Of a stretch of 64,000 bases of DNA, positions 34,769 to 45,000 are shown one piece after another. The notes beneath the pieces are model-generated. The model searched no databases and was not told the origin of the DNA. It was given only the letters and a program-made list of their open reading frames with translations. Position 1 is the first letter of the stretch. Each line of letters starts with the position of its first letter. The position numbers and the translations under genes are program-made. Source of the DNA: Calothrix sp. NIES-4105 (GTDB lineage Bacteria; Cyanobacteriota; Cyanobacteriia; Cyanobacteriales; Nostocaceae). Location of the stretch: the NCBI RefSeq assembly GCF_002368415.1, contig NZ_AP018290.1, positions 2,483,470 through 2,547,469 of the forward strand. The letters run 5' to 3'.

Positions 34769-36187
34769 ATGTCAAGATGGACAGAAGAGTCAGGGACAGA
34801 AAGACCTAGAGAACGACGGGAGTATACATGGGGTCTGGCTGTGATTGTACCTTTACTTCTTACAGCAGGGGTATTAACAGTCGCAAAATGGCAGCAACTT
34901 CAAAGTCTCAATAACCCGGCGCCTATCAATAGACCAGTTGCCAACAGCGTTAATGCTCTAGGGCGCTTGGAACCGCGTGGTGAAGTGATAAGAGTATCTG
35001 CTCCCAGTTCTGGAATACAAACCTCAACTCGAGTTGAGCAAATTTTAGTCAGGGAGGGAGAAAGAGTCAAAAAAGACCAAGTAATTGCTGTTTTAGATAA
35101 CTTCAAGACTAACCAAGCTGCACTTGAAGAAGCAAAAGCGAAGTTACTTGAAACTCGTGCCAATTTGGGAAGCGTAAAATCAGCTTCACCTAGAGAACTG
35201 CAAGCACAAAATGCGGTAATCGCACGTCTACAAGCTCAGTTACGAGGAGAAAGCGAAGCTCAACAAGCTGCTGTTAACCGTTTAACTGCACAGTTGCAGG
35301 GAGAACGTATAGCTTCTCAAGCAACAGTAGACAGAATAGCAGCAGAACTGCGTGGGCAAACTGATAGTTTAACTGCGACTGTCGCGCGTACTGAAGCTGA
35401 ACAGCGTAATGCTCAAGTTGATTTTGAACGGTATGAAAGTTTATTCCGTGAAGGCGCCATATCCGCACAAGAACGTGACAGAAGAAGGTTAAGCGCACAA
35501 ACAAGTTCTTCACAAGTTACAGAAAGTCAAGCACAGCGTCGTCAAGCAATTGCGACATTACAGCAGCAACTTGCAGAAGCGCGCGCAAATCAGGTAAAGA
35601 CAGTTGCAACATTACAGCAGCAAATTACTGAAGCAAGAGTAAATCGTAATAAGACTATTGCTACCTTGCAAAAGCAAATCGAAGAAGAAAAATCTAGATT
35701 TGACAGACTCCGTGATACTGGTCCTAGTAACGTCCAAATTGCTCAAGCACAAGTTAGTAGTGCGATTGCAAATCAGCGCAAAGCCGAAACGGAACTTGGG
35801 CAGAGCTATATTAAGGCGCCTATTACTGGGGAAATCCTCAAAATTCATACCAAACCCGGAGAAGTTATGACCGCAAACGGGATAGCAGAAATTGGTCGTA
35901 CCGATGAAATGTTAGTTGTTGCTGAAATTCCAGAAGACAATATTGGTAAAGTTCGACTCGGACAAAAAGCAACAATTAGTAGTGATAATGGCGCCTTTAA
36001 TGGGCAACTACAAGGTACTGTCACTGAAATTGGTCGAAAAGTTGGTAAAAGAGATGTTCTTAACACCGACCCAGCAGCAGATGTTGACGCTAGAGTTGTT
36101 GAAGTCAAAATTTCCTTACCCCGTGAAGATAGCGAACGAGTTTCTGGTTTAACGTTTGCTAAAGTTCTTGTTGAAATTGGAATTTAA
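34769..36187 (+). CDS. devB: DevB-type periplasmic adaptor of an ABC exporter (HlyD family)
   Basis: A 472-residue membrane-fusion protein. It has one N-terminal membrane helix (about 22-41), a lipoyl/beta-barrel half (ALGRLEPRGEVIRVSAP), a very long coiled-coil hairpin (about 105-345) with repeated RLQAQL and ATLQQQ stretches, and a C-terminal lipoyl-barrel part (YIKAPITGEILKIHTKPGE, DNIGKVRLGQKATI). With DevC and DevA it forms a tripartite exporter joined to a TolC-like channel; the founding DevBCA exports heterocyst glycolipids. Nostocales have several paralogous sets, so the substrate of this one is open. No hgdD or glycolipid gene is adjacent. Confidence 0.92.
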   Translation: MSRWTEESGTERPRERREYTWGLAVIVPLLLTAGVLTVAKWQQLQSLNNPAPINRPVANSVNALGRLEPRGEVIRVSAPSSGIQTSTRVEQILVREGERVKKDQVIAVLDNFKTNQAALEEAKAKLLETRANLGSVKSASPRELQAQNAVIARLQAQLRGESEAQQAAVNRLTAQLQGERIASQATVDRIAAELRGQTDSLTATVARTEAEQRNAQVDFERYESLFREGAISAQERDRRRLSAQTSSSQVTESQAQRRQAIATLQQQLAEARANQVKTVATLQQQITEARVNRNKTIATLQKQIEEEKSRFDRLRDTGPSNVQIAQAQVSSAIANQRKAETELGQSYIKAPITGEILKIHTKPGEVMTANGIAEIGRTDEMLVVAEIPEDNIGKVRLGQKATISSDNGAFNGQLQGTVTEIGRKVGKRDVLNTDPAADVDARVVEVKISLPREDSERVSGLTFAKVLVEIGI

Positions 36188-36194
36188 AGTAGGG

Positions 36195-36250
36195 TGCGTG
36201 ACGCTACCAAAAATTATTAAACGAAGTTAATGATATAGTGGCGTCACGCA
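36195..36250. repeat. GGTGCGTGA inverted-repeat family, copy 2
   Basis: Arms TGCGTGACGC (36195-36204) and GCGTCACGCA (36241-36250), perfect, with partly paired flanks. It lies just after the devB stop inside the operon. Confidence 0.75.
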
Positions 36251-36381
36251 CAGGCGCGAGTTATGAGTTAGGAATTAAGAATTTCAATTATAAAATTGCA
36301 AATTGCATATTAAAACTTGCCTACATTCATAATTCTCCGCCTAACTTACAACTCATAACTCCGCTCCTCCGCTCTAAGTAA

Positions 36382-36441
36382 GGTGCGTGACGCTACTAGA
36401 TCGCTTGCTTAGTTTCAAAATTTTTGATAGCGTCACGCACC
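36382..36441. repeat. GGTGCGTGA inverted-repeat family, copy 3
   Basis: Perfect 14-bp arms GGTGCGTGACGCTA (36382-36395) and TAGCGTCACGCACC (36428-36441), 44 bp before devC. Between copies 2 and 3 is another imperfect inverted repeat (GAGTTATGAGTTAGGAATTA against the AACTCATAACTC type around 36260-36365). Confidence 0.75.
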
Positions 36442-36484
36442 CTACCGGAGCTGCTCCTAACTCCTAATTCCTAACTTAAATTAA

Positions 36485-37639
36485 ATGTTGCGTAAAATTC
36501 CTTTGGCTTGGTTACAACTTACTCGTGAACGCACTCGGCTTTTGGTGGCGTTAGCAGGCATTGCGTTTGCTGATATTTTAATATTTATGCAGCTTGGCTT
36601 TCAAGATTCTTTGTATTATAGTAATGTTCGCTTTCATGCTAGCTTAGAGGGAGATATTGTATTAATTAGTAATCAATCGAGTTCTTTAATCTCGATGAAA
36701 AATTTTTCGCAACGTCGTTTATATCAGGCTTTAAATTTTAAAGAAGTTGAATCGGTTCATCCCATTTATTTAGATTTTACTAGTTTTAGAAACCCGATAA
36801 CTGGTTTTCCTCGTAATATTTTTGTCATGGGTATTAACCCGCAATCTAATATATTAAATATTCCTGGAGTTTCAGAAAATCTTAGTAAGCTTAATTTGCC
36901 TGATGTTATTTTATATGACCGCGCGTCACGCTCAGAATTCGGACCTATTGCTCAAAAATTTGAGAGCGGTGAGACTGTTACAGCTGAAGTTAGACAACGA
37001 CGCATTCGAGTTGTTGGGTTATTTATGTTAGGCGCCTCTTTTGGTGCTGATGGAAATATTATTACTAGTGATATTAATTTCTTAAGACTTTTTAACAATC
37101 ATCAACAAGGTTTAATCGAAGTTGGGTTAATTAAATTAAAATCCGGCGCCGATGCTAATGCTTTTGCTCAAAAGCTCAGACAATATCTAACTCAAGAAGT
37201 TAATGTAATGACAAAGCAGCAATATATTGACTTTGAGCGTAATTATTGGGCAAGCAATACAGCTATTGGCTTTATCTTTACACTCGGTGCCATCATGGGC
37301 TTTATAGTAGGAATCGTTATCGTTTATCAGATTCTTTATACTGAAGTGAATGACCATTTATCTGAGTACGCAACACTGAAAGCAATTGGTTATACCCATA
37401 AATATTTACTTCGTGTAATTCTGCAAGAATCTTTACTTTTAGCCGTTTTGGGGTATTTTCCCGGACTATTCATCACTCTATTTTTATATCAAAAAGCACG
37501 GGAAGCTACTTTACTACCTGTTTTTATGACTTTTAGTAGAGCAGTTATAGTATTAGTCTTAACAATTTTTATGTGTTATATTTCCGGTGTCATCGCTGTT
37601 AGAAAATTAAATGCGGCTGACCCTGCTGATATTTTTTAA
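36485..37639 (+). CDS. devC: DevC-type ABC exporter permease
   Basis: A 384-residue MacB/FtsX-like permease: an N-terminal helix (about 20-40), a large periplasmic domain with the family pattern YYSNVRFHASLEGDIVLIS and SVHPIYLDFTSFRNP, then three C-terminal helices (about 262-285, 318-340, 350-372). It forms the membrane part of the DevBCA exporter. A 297-bp repeat-filled gap separates it from devB, unusual for this operon type, and may lower or uncouple its expression. Confidence 0.93.
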   Translation: MLRKIPLAWLQLTRERTRLLVALAGIAFADILIFMQLGFQDSLYYSNVRFHASLEGDIVLISNQSSSLISMKNFSQRRLYQALNFKEVESVHPIYLDFTSFRNPITGFPRNIFVMGINPQSNILNIPGVSENLSKLNLPDVILYDRASRSEFGPIAQKFESGETVTAEVRQRRIRVVGLFMLGASFGADGNIITSDINFLRLFNNHQQGLIEVGLIKLKSGADANAFAQKLRQYLTQEVNVMTKQQYIDFERNYWASNTAIGFIFTLGAIMGFIVGIVIVYQILYTEVNDHLSEYATLKAIGYTHKYLLRVILQESLLLAVLGYFPGLFITLFLYQKAREATLLPVFMTFSRAVIVLVLTIFMCYISGVIAVRKLNAADPADIF

Positions 37640-37752
37640 CTAGCTTTTAATTATTGAGATTGTTATAAATAATGCAAAACCAACGCAAATAAAGAGTCAA
37701 AATCTAACTATTGACTACGCGCTTCAGTTGTCACGATTTCTAAATTTTATTT

Positions 37753-38490
37753 ATGACCCGACAAGAACCAGTAATTTCCATAAAACATCTTAACCATTAT
37801 TACGGCAGAGGCGCCTTAAAAAAACAAATATTATTCGATATTAATTTCGATGTTTATCCTGGGGAGATTGTCATTATGACTGGACCCAGTGGTTCTGGTA
37901 AAACTACTTTACTAAGTTTAATTGGTGGCTTGCGCTCTGTTCAGGAAGGAAGCTTACAATTATTAAGTCAAGAATTATACCGAGCTAGTCAAAAAAAGCT
38001 GGTGAATATTCGGCGTAACATTGGCTTTATTTTTCAAGCGCATAATTTACTTGGGTTTTTAACGGCTCGGCAAAATGTGCAGATGGCTGTGGAATTAAAT
38101 GATAATATTTCTCAGCTTGAAGCAATACGAATGTCAGAAGGCATGTTAAAAGCAGTTGGTCTAGGGCCACGAATGAACTACTATCCTGATAATCTATCTG
38201 GAGGACAAAAACAGCGAATAGCGATTGCGCGCGCTTTGGTGAATAATCCAGCGCTGGTGCTAGCAGACGAACCAACAGCAGCATTAGACAGACAATCAGG
38301 ACGCGACGTTGTGGAATTAATGCAGCGACTAGCAAGAGAAAAAGGAACTTCTATTATGTTAGTTACGCACGACAACCGGATTTTAGATATTGCTGACCGG
38401 ATTATTAACATGGAAGATGGTGTTTTAGAAAGTGATTCTAAAAATGTATTTTTGAGTTATGAATCAGGACTAAAAACTCACAATCCATAA
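37753..38490 (+). CDS. devA: DevA-type ABC exporter ATP-binding protein
   Basis: A 245-residue ATPase with Walker A GPSGSGKTT (44-52), the signature LSGGQKQRIAIARAL, Walker B LVLADEPTAALD and the His switch LVTHD. It belongs to the MacB/LolD-like group and energises the DevBC transporter. It follows devC by 113 bp. The gene is complete. Confidence 0.94.
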   Translation: MTRQEPVISIKHLNHYYGRGALKKQILFDINFDVYPGEIVIMTGPSGSGKTTLLSLIGGLRSVQEGSLQLLSQELYRASQKKLVNIRRNIGFIFQAHNLLGFLTARQNVQMAVELNDNISQLEAIRMSEGMLKAVGLGPRMNYYPDNLSGGQKQRIAIARALVNNPALVLADEPTAALDRQSGRDVVELMQRLAREKGTSIMLVTHDNRILDIADRIINMEDGVLESDSKNVFLSYESGLKTHNP

Positions 38491-38510
38491 TTATTTTGGA
38501 TTTTCCTACG

Positions 38511-38600
38511 CTACGGGAAAACTCCGTTTACGGACATGAATGGATTTTAGATTTTGCTACCCTACGGGAAAACTCCGTTTATGCACATGAATAGATTTTG
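38511..38600. repeat. Two direct copies of a 51-bp unit
   Basis: CTACGGGAAAACTCCGTTTA occurs at about 38511 and 38562 with shared downstream CACATGAAT/GACATGAAT, giving a 51-bp period. It lies in the devA 3' flank. Confidence 0.75.
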
Positions 38601-38619
38601 GATTCAAACTCCTGATATT

Positions 38620-38684
38620 ACTCAGCACTCAGCACTCAGCACTCAGCACTCAGCACTCAACACTCAGCACTCAGCACTCAGCAC
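38620..38684. repeat. CAGCACT heptamer tandem tract
   Basis: About nine near-perfect copies of CTCAGCA (one with AACACT), same unit as 9281-9333. It produces an open frame without biological meaning (38554-38754). Confidence 0.85.
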
Positions 38685-38728
38685 TTATTACTCATTACTG
38701 GGATTGGTAGATGCACTTTCTTTGATAT

Positions 38729-39589
38729 TTATCTTGTTCTTGGTTGTGGTTTAGGTGATTTTCTTCCTTGTGTAGTTTCTTGTGTAGGAATTTGTGCGCC
38801 GTTAGAGCGACTAGTACGGAAAGTCACATTTACACCTTCGTTTGATTGTTCAAGAACGAGCAAGGGTGTAGGTTTGGCTTTTTGATCCCAGTGCATAAAC
38901 GCAATTCGACCTTGAATTGTTGGCTGCCAAGTATCGTGGTCTTCCGCAGGGCTAAGATAAGTTTCAATACAGTCAATAATTTGACTAATTGTGGCAGAAG
39001 TCGCCTGCGTTGGTAGCTTCATCAACCTGATTTGGATACGGAACAGTACCCGCTTAATAATATTGGGAGCGGCGCCTGTTTCATGCTCAACATCAAAAAT
39101 CTCATCGACCTGGCGCCCATTACTATTGGCAATGCCAACAACCCCAGTGTTGGTTTGAGATGGGCGTAATGCTTGTGTAATTTTATCTTTTACCTTGATT
39201 TTAACTTGGTTAACAATTGCAAAATGGAATACCTCTTCAGCCATCCGCATACGCAAATAATCGAGGTTAAACTCGCGCGAGTTGATTAAGTCGGGATTGG
39301 TTTCCATTTTGCGAATCGTTTCGAGAGCTAACTTTAACTTTTTCTCAAATTCGCCAGATCGGAACTTTTCAAACTTGATTTTTTTGTTAAGTTTATCGCT
39401 TTGCAGCTTGGTATATATGGCCAAAGCGACTAGTAGTACCATAACGAATACGGATGTAGGCATCCATATCGATGATGCTTGTAAGTCTTCTGAAGGTTGG
39501 TTTGCAAGACTAGTCTGAGTTGCTTGCGTTACCTGAGTTGATTTTTTCGGTTTTGACCCTGTTTGAGCTATAAAAACTGATATTGACAT
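38729..39589 (-). CDS. Hypothetical membrane-anchored protein
   Basis: A 286-residue protein with a short Ser/Thr/Gln-rich N-terminus, one membrane helix (about 42-62, VFVMVLLVALAIYTKL), a charged coiled-coil-like helix (about 63-105), and a soluble domain (about 110-255) with DYLRMRMAEEVFHFAIVNQV and QGRIAFMHWDQ. The basic, Pro/Arg-rich tail is low complexity. It looks like a conserved cyanobacterial protein but I do not recognise a family. It is divergent from the HAD gene with about 100 bp between starts. Confidence 0.72.
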   Translation of the reverse strand: MSISVFIAQTGSKPKKSTQVTQATQTSLANQPSEDLQASSIWMPTSVFVMVLLVALAIYTKLQSDKLNKKIKFEKFRSGEFEKKLKLALETIRKMETNPDLINSREFNLDYLRMRMAEEVFHFAIVNQVKIKVKDKITQALRPSQTNTGVVGIANSNGRQVDEIFDVEHETGAAPNIIKRVLFRIQIRLMKLPTQATSATISQIIDCIETYLSPAEDHDTWQPTIQGRIAFMHWDQKAKPTPLLVLEQSNEGVNVTFRTSRSNGAQIPTQETTQGRKSPKPQPRTR

Positions 39590-39687
39590 AGCAGATACGC
39601 ATAAACTTTACCTCTCTTGTTTAGGATGCCCAAATTCAGAGTATGATTTTTGCGTATAAATATTGAATCTATTATATTTTTAAAGTC

Positions 39688-40464
39688 ATGCCAAATTCCT
39701 TGAATTTGAGTCAAATTCGTCTCATTGCTACGGATATGGATGGGACTTTAACTCTATCTAATAAATTTACAGCCTTGCTTTTACAAACGTTTGAGGATTT
39801 AAAAGCAAATGGCATAAAAGTACTAATAGTAACAGGACGTAGCGCAGGTTGGGTAAGCTCAATAGCGCATTATCTTCCGATAGTGGGCGCCATCGCTGAA
39901 AATGGCGGATTATTTTACTCTTATAGTAATGACCCCATGTATTTAACGTCTATTCCCGATATAATTACCCATCGCCAGCAATTAGCCGCTATTTTTGACT
40001 ACTTGAAGCGACAATTCCCTAAAATTCAAGAATCAACTGATAATCGTTTTCGTATAACTGACTGGACTTTTGATGTTGCAGGACTAAGTTTAGATGAAAT
40101 CAAAACGTTAGCAGATTTGAGTCAAGAGAGAGGGTGGGGTTTTACCTATAGTAACGTACAGTGCCATATAAAACCCCAAGGACAAGATAAAGCTGTTGGA
40201 TTATTAAAAGTTTTGCAAGAACATTTTCCCGAAGTTAGTAGAGAGCAAGTGGTAACAGTTGGTGATAGTCCCAACGATGAGAGTTTATTCGACGCGCGCT
40301 ATTTCCCCTTTTCTGTAGGAGTAGCAAATGTGTCACACTATCTCGATACGTTACAGCATAAACCGACTTACATTACTTTGGGCGCCGAAGCTGAGGGATT
40401 TTGCGAACTAACGAGAATGATATTGGCAGCGGATGTAACGGATGTAACGGATAGTTGCTCATAA
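39688..40464 (+). CDS. HAD superfamily (Cof/SPP-like) phosphatase
   Basis: A 258-residue HAD hydrolase: nucleophile Asp16 and acid Asp18 in ATDMDGTLT, motif II VTGRS, the Lys in GQDKAVGLL, and motif IV VTVGDSPNDESLFD. A cap domain lies about 85-165. Sugar-phosphate or nucleotide phosphatase activity is usual for this subgroup. The last codons (ADVTDVTDSCS) are translated from the AACGGATGTAACGGAT foldback, so the natural C-terminus has been altered or extended by the repeat. Confidence 0.88.
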   Translation: MPNSLNLSQIRLIATDMDGTLTLSNKFTALLLQTFEDLKANGIKVLIVTGRSAGWVSSIAHYLPIVGAIAENGGLFYSYSNDPMYLTSIPDIITHRQQLAAIFDYLKRQFPKIQESTDNRFRITDWTFDVAGLSLDEIKTLADLSQERGWGFTYSNVQCHIKPQGQDKAVGLLKVLQEHFPEVSREQVVTVGDSPNDESLFDARYFPFSVGVANVSHYLDTLQHKPTYITLGAEAEGFCELTRMILAADVTDVTDSCS

Positions 40465-40498
40465 ATCATCCGTTACATCCGTTGTTATCCATTGCCAG
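40423..40498. repeat. AACGGATGTAACGGAT foldback family, copy 2
   Basis: Left arm about 40423-40453 (TTGGCAGCGGATGTAACGGA..), right arm about 40468-40498 (ATCCGTTACATCCGTTGTTA..), with a short loop. The HAD stop (40462-40464) and the CNNM stop (40485-40487) both lie within it, so it may act as a two-way terminator for these convergent genes. Confidence 0.85.
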
Positions 40499-41813
40499 TT
40501 TCTGTATCGTCTTTATTATTTACGTTTGGTATAACTAAAACTTTATCAACGCGGTTTCCGTCCATATCCATTACCTCGAATCGCATATTTTGCCATTCAA
40601 AATGGTCAGCAGCACTAGGTATGCGTCCAAGATGGGTGATAATAAAACCTCCCAAAGTTTGGTAACTACCTCGGTCTTGAGAACGTAATTCCTCAATATC
40701 TAATAATTCCATAAATTCATCAACATCTAACATTCCATCTAGTAACCATGAACCATCATCACGTCGTATAACTTGGGGGTCATCTTCCCCATCTACAGAG
40801 GGAACGTCACCAACAAGTTCGATTAAAATATCGTTGAGTGTCACTAGTCCCTGAATTACACCGTATTCGTCAACAACCAATGCCATATGCGTCACCGTTT
40901 GTTTGAACATTTCTAAAACTTTCAAACCACGGGTGCTTTCTGGCACAAATACAGGTTGACGTAAGCCAACAGTTAGATCCATTTCCTGACCAGTAAAACT
41001 CCTTGCCAAAAGGTCTGTAACAGGGAGAATACCAAGAACGTTATCAAGTCCACCTTGGCATACTGGGTATCTAGAATAGCCACTGTCAATGATTTTCTGA
41101 CGATTTTCTTCTACAGAGTCTTCTAATTCTAACCAGACTATATCTGGACGAGGAGTCATTAAAGCACTTACCGGACGGTCTCCTAGACGAAACACCCTTT
41201 CTACCATGTCTTGTTCAGCTTCTTCAAACGTTCCTTCCTCGGTTCCTTGTTCGATTAAAACGCGAATTTCTTCTTCTGTTACTTGTGGTTCCGTTGATGG
41301 TCGAATTCCCAATAGGCGCAGCACCGCATCAGTAGAAGCACTGAGAAGGTAGACGATTGGTGTAGTCAATCTCGATAGCATTTGCATCGGAATTGCCATT
41401 ATCGAAGCAATTGATTCTGGGTGGTTTAATGCCAACCGCTTCGGTACAAGTTCGCCTAAAATCAATGTAATATACGTAATGATCACAATAGCTAATAGTT
41501 TCGCTAACTGATCCCTGTATGTTGGCAACACTGCTAGCGAGTTCAGGATAGGCAAAATTCGCTTCGATATTGCTTCTTCAGCATAGGCGCCTGTAAGAAT
41601 AGTTAGTAACGTGATACCGATTTGAACGGTTCCGAGAAATTGGTTCGGTGAAGAAGCTAAACTCAATGCAACGCGCGCTTTGGCATCACCCCGTTCGGCA
41701 AGCTGGTGCAAGCGAACTTTACGCGCGGAAACAATCGCCAACTCAGACATGACAAACAAACCGTTGGCGAGGACTAATAGAAAAATTATTAGAATTTCGA
41801 CTGTTGGAGACAT
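40485..41813 (-). CDS. CNNM/CorC (hemolysin-like) transport protein
   Basis: A 442-residue membrane protein: a DUF21/CNNM domain with four helices (about 1-190, beginning MSPTVEILIIFLLVLANGLF), a CBS pair (about 205-330, VSALMTPRPDIVWLE) and a C-terminal CorC_HlyC domain (about 350-430). CNNM proteins are linked to Mg2+/Na+ transport. I place the start at ATG 41813, since the 36 extra residues of the longer frame (from 41921) are unlike the family. The C-terminal GNG-stop lies in the foldback repeat shared with the HAD gene. Confidence 0.9.
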   Translation of the reverse strand: MSPTVEILIIFLLVLANGLFVMSELAIVSARKVRLHQLAERGDAKARVALSLASSPNQFLGTVQIGITLLTILTGAYAEEAISKRILPILNSLAVLPTYRDQLAKLLAIVIITYITLILGELVPKRLALNHPESIASIMAIPMQMLSRLTTPIVYLLSASTDAVLRLLGIRPSTEPQVTEEEIRVLIEQGTEEGTFEEAEQDMVERVFRLGDRPVSALMTPRPDIVWLELEDSVEENRQKIIDSGYSRYPVCQGGLDNVLGILPVTDLLARSFTGQEMDLTVGLRQPVFVPESTRGLKVLEMFKQTVTHMALVVDEYGVIQGLVTLNDILIELVGDVPSVDGEDDPQVIRRDDGSWLLDGMLDVDEFMELLDIEELRSQDRGSYQTLGGFIITHLGRIPSAADHFEWQNMRFEVMDMDGNRVDKVLVIPNVNNKDDTETGNG

Positions 41814-42039
41814 TATGACAATTGCCGAAGATAACGGCAGACTCTGCTTAAGTTTAAATTTGAAGTATCCAGTATTCAAGGTTATTTTATAAAACACCTG
41901 GTTTAAAATTCCCGACTTCATAAAGAAGTTGGGGATTTGGTCACCCGCACTCTACTCAACACTCTTCTAAAATAGTTTGAAGTAGGCACTACATAATGAT
42001 TGTGTCTTAAAATGAGTTGCACGCCAAAGTTTAACAAAT

Positions 42040-45000
42040 ATGACATTTTCCTCCATCGTGCGCGTGTTGGGACGCTCACCTCTCACATCTGAACTTATTA
42101 CTAAGTTAAATCGACAACAAGATTTATATCTAAGCGGTATCCCTCGTCTACCCAAAGGTTTAGTTACTTCGGCTTTAGCAAAAACCGAAGGGCAGAATTT
42201 GTGCGTAGTGTGTGCGACTTTGGAAGAAGCTGGACGCTGGACAGCACAACTCGAAGCGATGGGTTGGAAAAATGTGCTTTTTTACCCAACTTCTGAAGCG
42301 TCACCATATGAACCATTTGACCCCGAAACGGAAATGACCTGGGGACAAATGCAAGTTTTAGCTGATTTAGTAAAAGATAAAGGGGAACTATCAAACCCAG
42401 ACAATGGGTTAAAAAATCAAATTGCGATTGTCGCCACTGTTGGAGCGCTACAACCGCATTTACCACCTCGTGAAGCATTTCATCCCTTCTGTTTAACTAT
42501 AAAACCGGGAAGCGAAATAGATTTGGATGAGTTTGGCGAGCAAGTTACCAAATTAGGTTACGAGCGGGTTTCTTTAGTAGAGACAGAAGGACAATGGAGT
42601 CGCAGGGGTGATATTGTTGACGTGTTTCCAGTATCATCAGAATTGCCAGTGCGCTTAGAGTGGTTCGGCGATGAAATTGAGCAAATTCGCGAATTTGACC
42701 CCGCTACACAGCGTTCTGCCCTCGATAAAGTTCAGGAACTAGTTTTAACTCCAACAAATTTTAGTGTTATTATTACCGAAACTCTTAATAATAGTGCTGA
42801 GTATAAAGTGCTGAGTGCTGAGTATTTTGCCAACTCAGCACTTAGCACTCAGCACTCATCACTTATTGAAGGAAGTCGCAGATTTTTGGGTTTGGCCTAT
42901 AACAAGCCAGCATCTTTATTAGATTACCTACCAGAGAATACCTTTATAACTATCGACGAACCCGAACAGTGTTATGCACATAGTGACCGCTGGGTAGAAA
43001 ACGCCGAAGAACAATGGCAGCAACTGGGAACAGAAAAAAATGATGACGAAGACGAATCACTTTCCTCTTCCCACTCAGCACTTAACACTCAGCACTTTCC
43101 ACTCCCCAAAGTACATCGTGAATTTGGCGAGTGTTTGCTTGCTGCTTCGGCGTTCAAACTAATTTACTTATCAGAACTAGCTGAAACTATCATTACTGAG
43201 CAAGGAAATCAATCTGGACTAAACCTTGCTAGTCGTCCTGTTCCTGTAACTCCGCACCAATTTTCTAAAATAGCAGAGACTATAAGACAAGAGCGTGACC
43301 GCAATTTCTCAGTGTGGGTTATTTCGGCACAACCGAGCCGTTCCGTATCTTTATTACAAGAGCATGATTGTCCAGCGCAGTTTATTCCTAACCCGAATGA
43401 TTTTCAAGCTATAGAAAAACTACAAACAAATCACACGCCAGTTGCACTTAAATATTCTGGACTTGCCGAACTTGAAGGGTTTGTGCTGCCAACGTACCGA
43501 ATGGTCATTATTACCGACCGCGAGTTTTACGGGCAGCACTCGCTTGCAACTCCTAGCTATGTTCGTAAACGGCGCCAAGCTACTTCTAAACAAGTTGATT
43601 TAAACAAGTTACGTCCAGGTGATTATATAGTGCATCGTAATCATGGTGTAGGTAAGTTTCAGAAGCTAGAAAGCTTAACGGTTAATGAGGAAACGCGCGA
43701 TTATTTAGTTATACAGTACGCAGATGGTTTGTTACGTGTTGCCGCTGACCAAGTAGGCGCCCTTTCAAGATTCCGTGCCACAACGAATAAGGCGCCTGAA
43801 CTCAATAAAATGACAGGTAAGGCGTGGGAGAATACTAAAAACAAAGTTCGCAAAGCAATTAAAAAGCTAGCGGTAGATTTGTTAAAGTTGTATGCTGCTC
43901 GGTCACAGCAACAAGGATTTTCTTTTCCACCAGATATGCCTTGGCAAGAGGAAATGGAAGATTCTTTCCCTTATCAACCAACTCCCGACCAGCTTAAAGC
44001 TACCCAAGATGTCAAACGAGATATGGAAAGTGACCGACCGATGGATAGGTTGGTATGTGGAGATGTAGGTTTTGGTAAAACTGAAGTTGCGATCCGCGCG
44101 ATTTTTAAAGCAGTCACCGCAGGTAAGCAAGTCGCACTTTTGGCGCCTACTACTATCTTGACGCAGCAACACTACCATACTCTCAAAGAACGCTTTTCAC
44201 CCTATCCTATTAATGTAGGCTTACTCAATCGTTTTCGCAGTGCCACCGAACGTCGCGAAATTATCAAGCGTCTGGCAACAGGTGAACTTGATATTGTAGT
44301 TGGAACACACCAGCTTTTGAGTAAAGAAATTAGCGTTAAAGATTTAGGGCTTTTAGTCGTAGACGAAGAACAACGCTTTGGGGTAAACCAAAAAGAGAAA
44401 ATCAAAAGTCTAAAAACTCAAGTTGACGTATTAACGCTGTCAGCAACCCCTATTCCCCGAACGTTATATATGTCACTTTCGGGAATTCGGGAAATGAGTT
44501 TGATTACCACTCCACCACCTTCTCGGCGCCCGATTAAAACCCATTTAGCACCACGTACCCCTGAATCAGTGCGGGCTGCTATACGTCAGGAACTTGACAG
44601 AGGTGGACAAATATTCTACGTAGTTCCACGAGTAGAAGGAATTGAAGAAACAGCCTCAATTCTGCGCGAAATGGTAGGAGGCGCCAGAATAGCTATAGCT
44701 CACGGGCAAATGGACGAAAGCGACTTAGAATCAACGATGCTAACTTTTAGCAACGGTGAAGCTGATATTCTCGTTTGTACAACTATTATTGAATCGGGTT
44801 TAGATATTCCGCGCGTTAATACTATTTTGATCGAAGATGCCCATCGTTTTGGTTTAGCACAGCTTTACCAATTACGTGGACGGGTCGGACGGGCGGGTAT
44901 TCAAGCGCACGCATGGCTATTTTACCCTCAGCAGCGCGCACTGTCAGATGCAGCACGGCAAAGACTACGCGCTATCCAAGAATTTACACAATTAGGTTCT

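Noticed and set aside
38554-38754. 66-codon open frame
   Set aside because: Built almost wholly from the 51-bp and heptamer repeats, with no ribosome-binding site.
41814-41921. Upstream start for the CNNM/CorC protein
   Set aside because: The extra 36 residues are not part of the family, and the domain begins naturally at MSPTVEILI.
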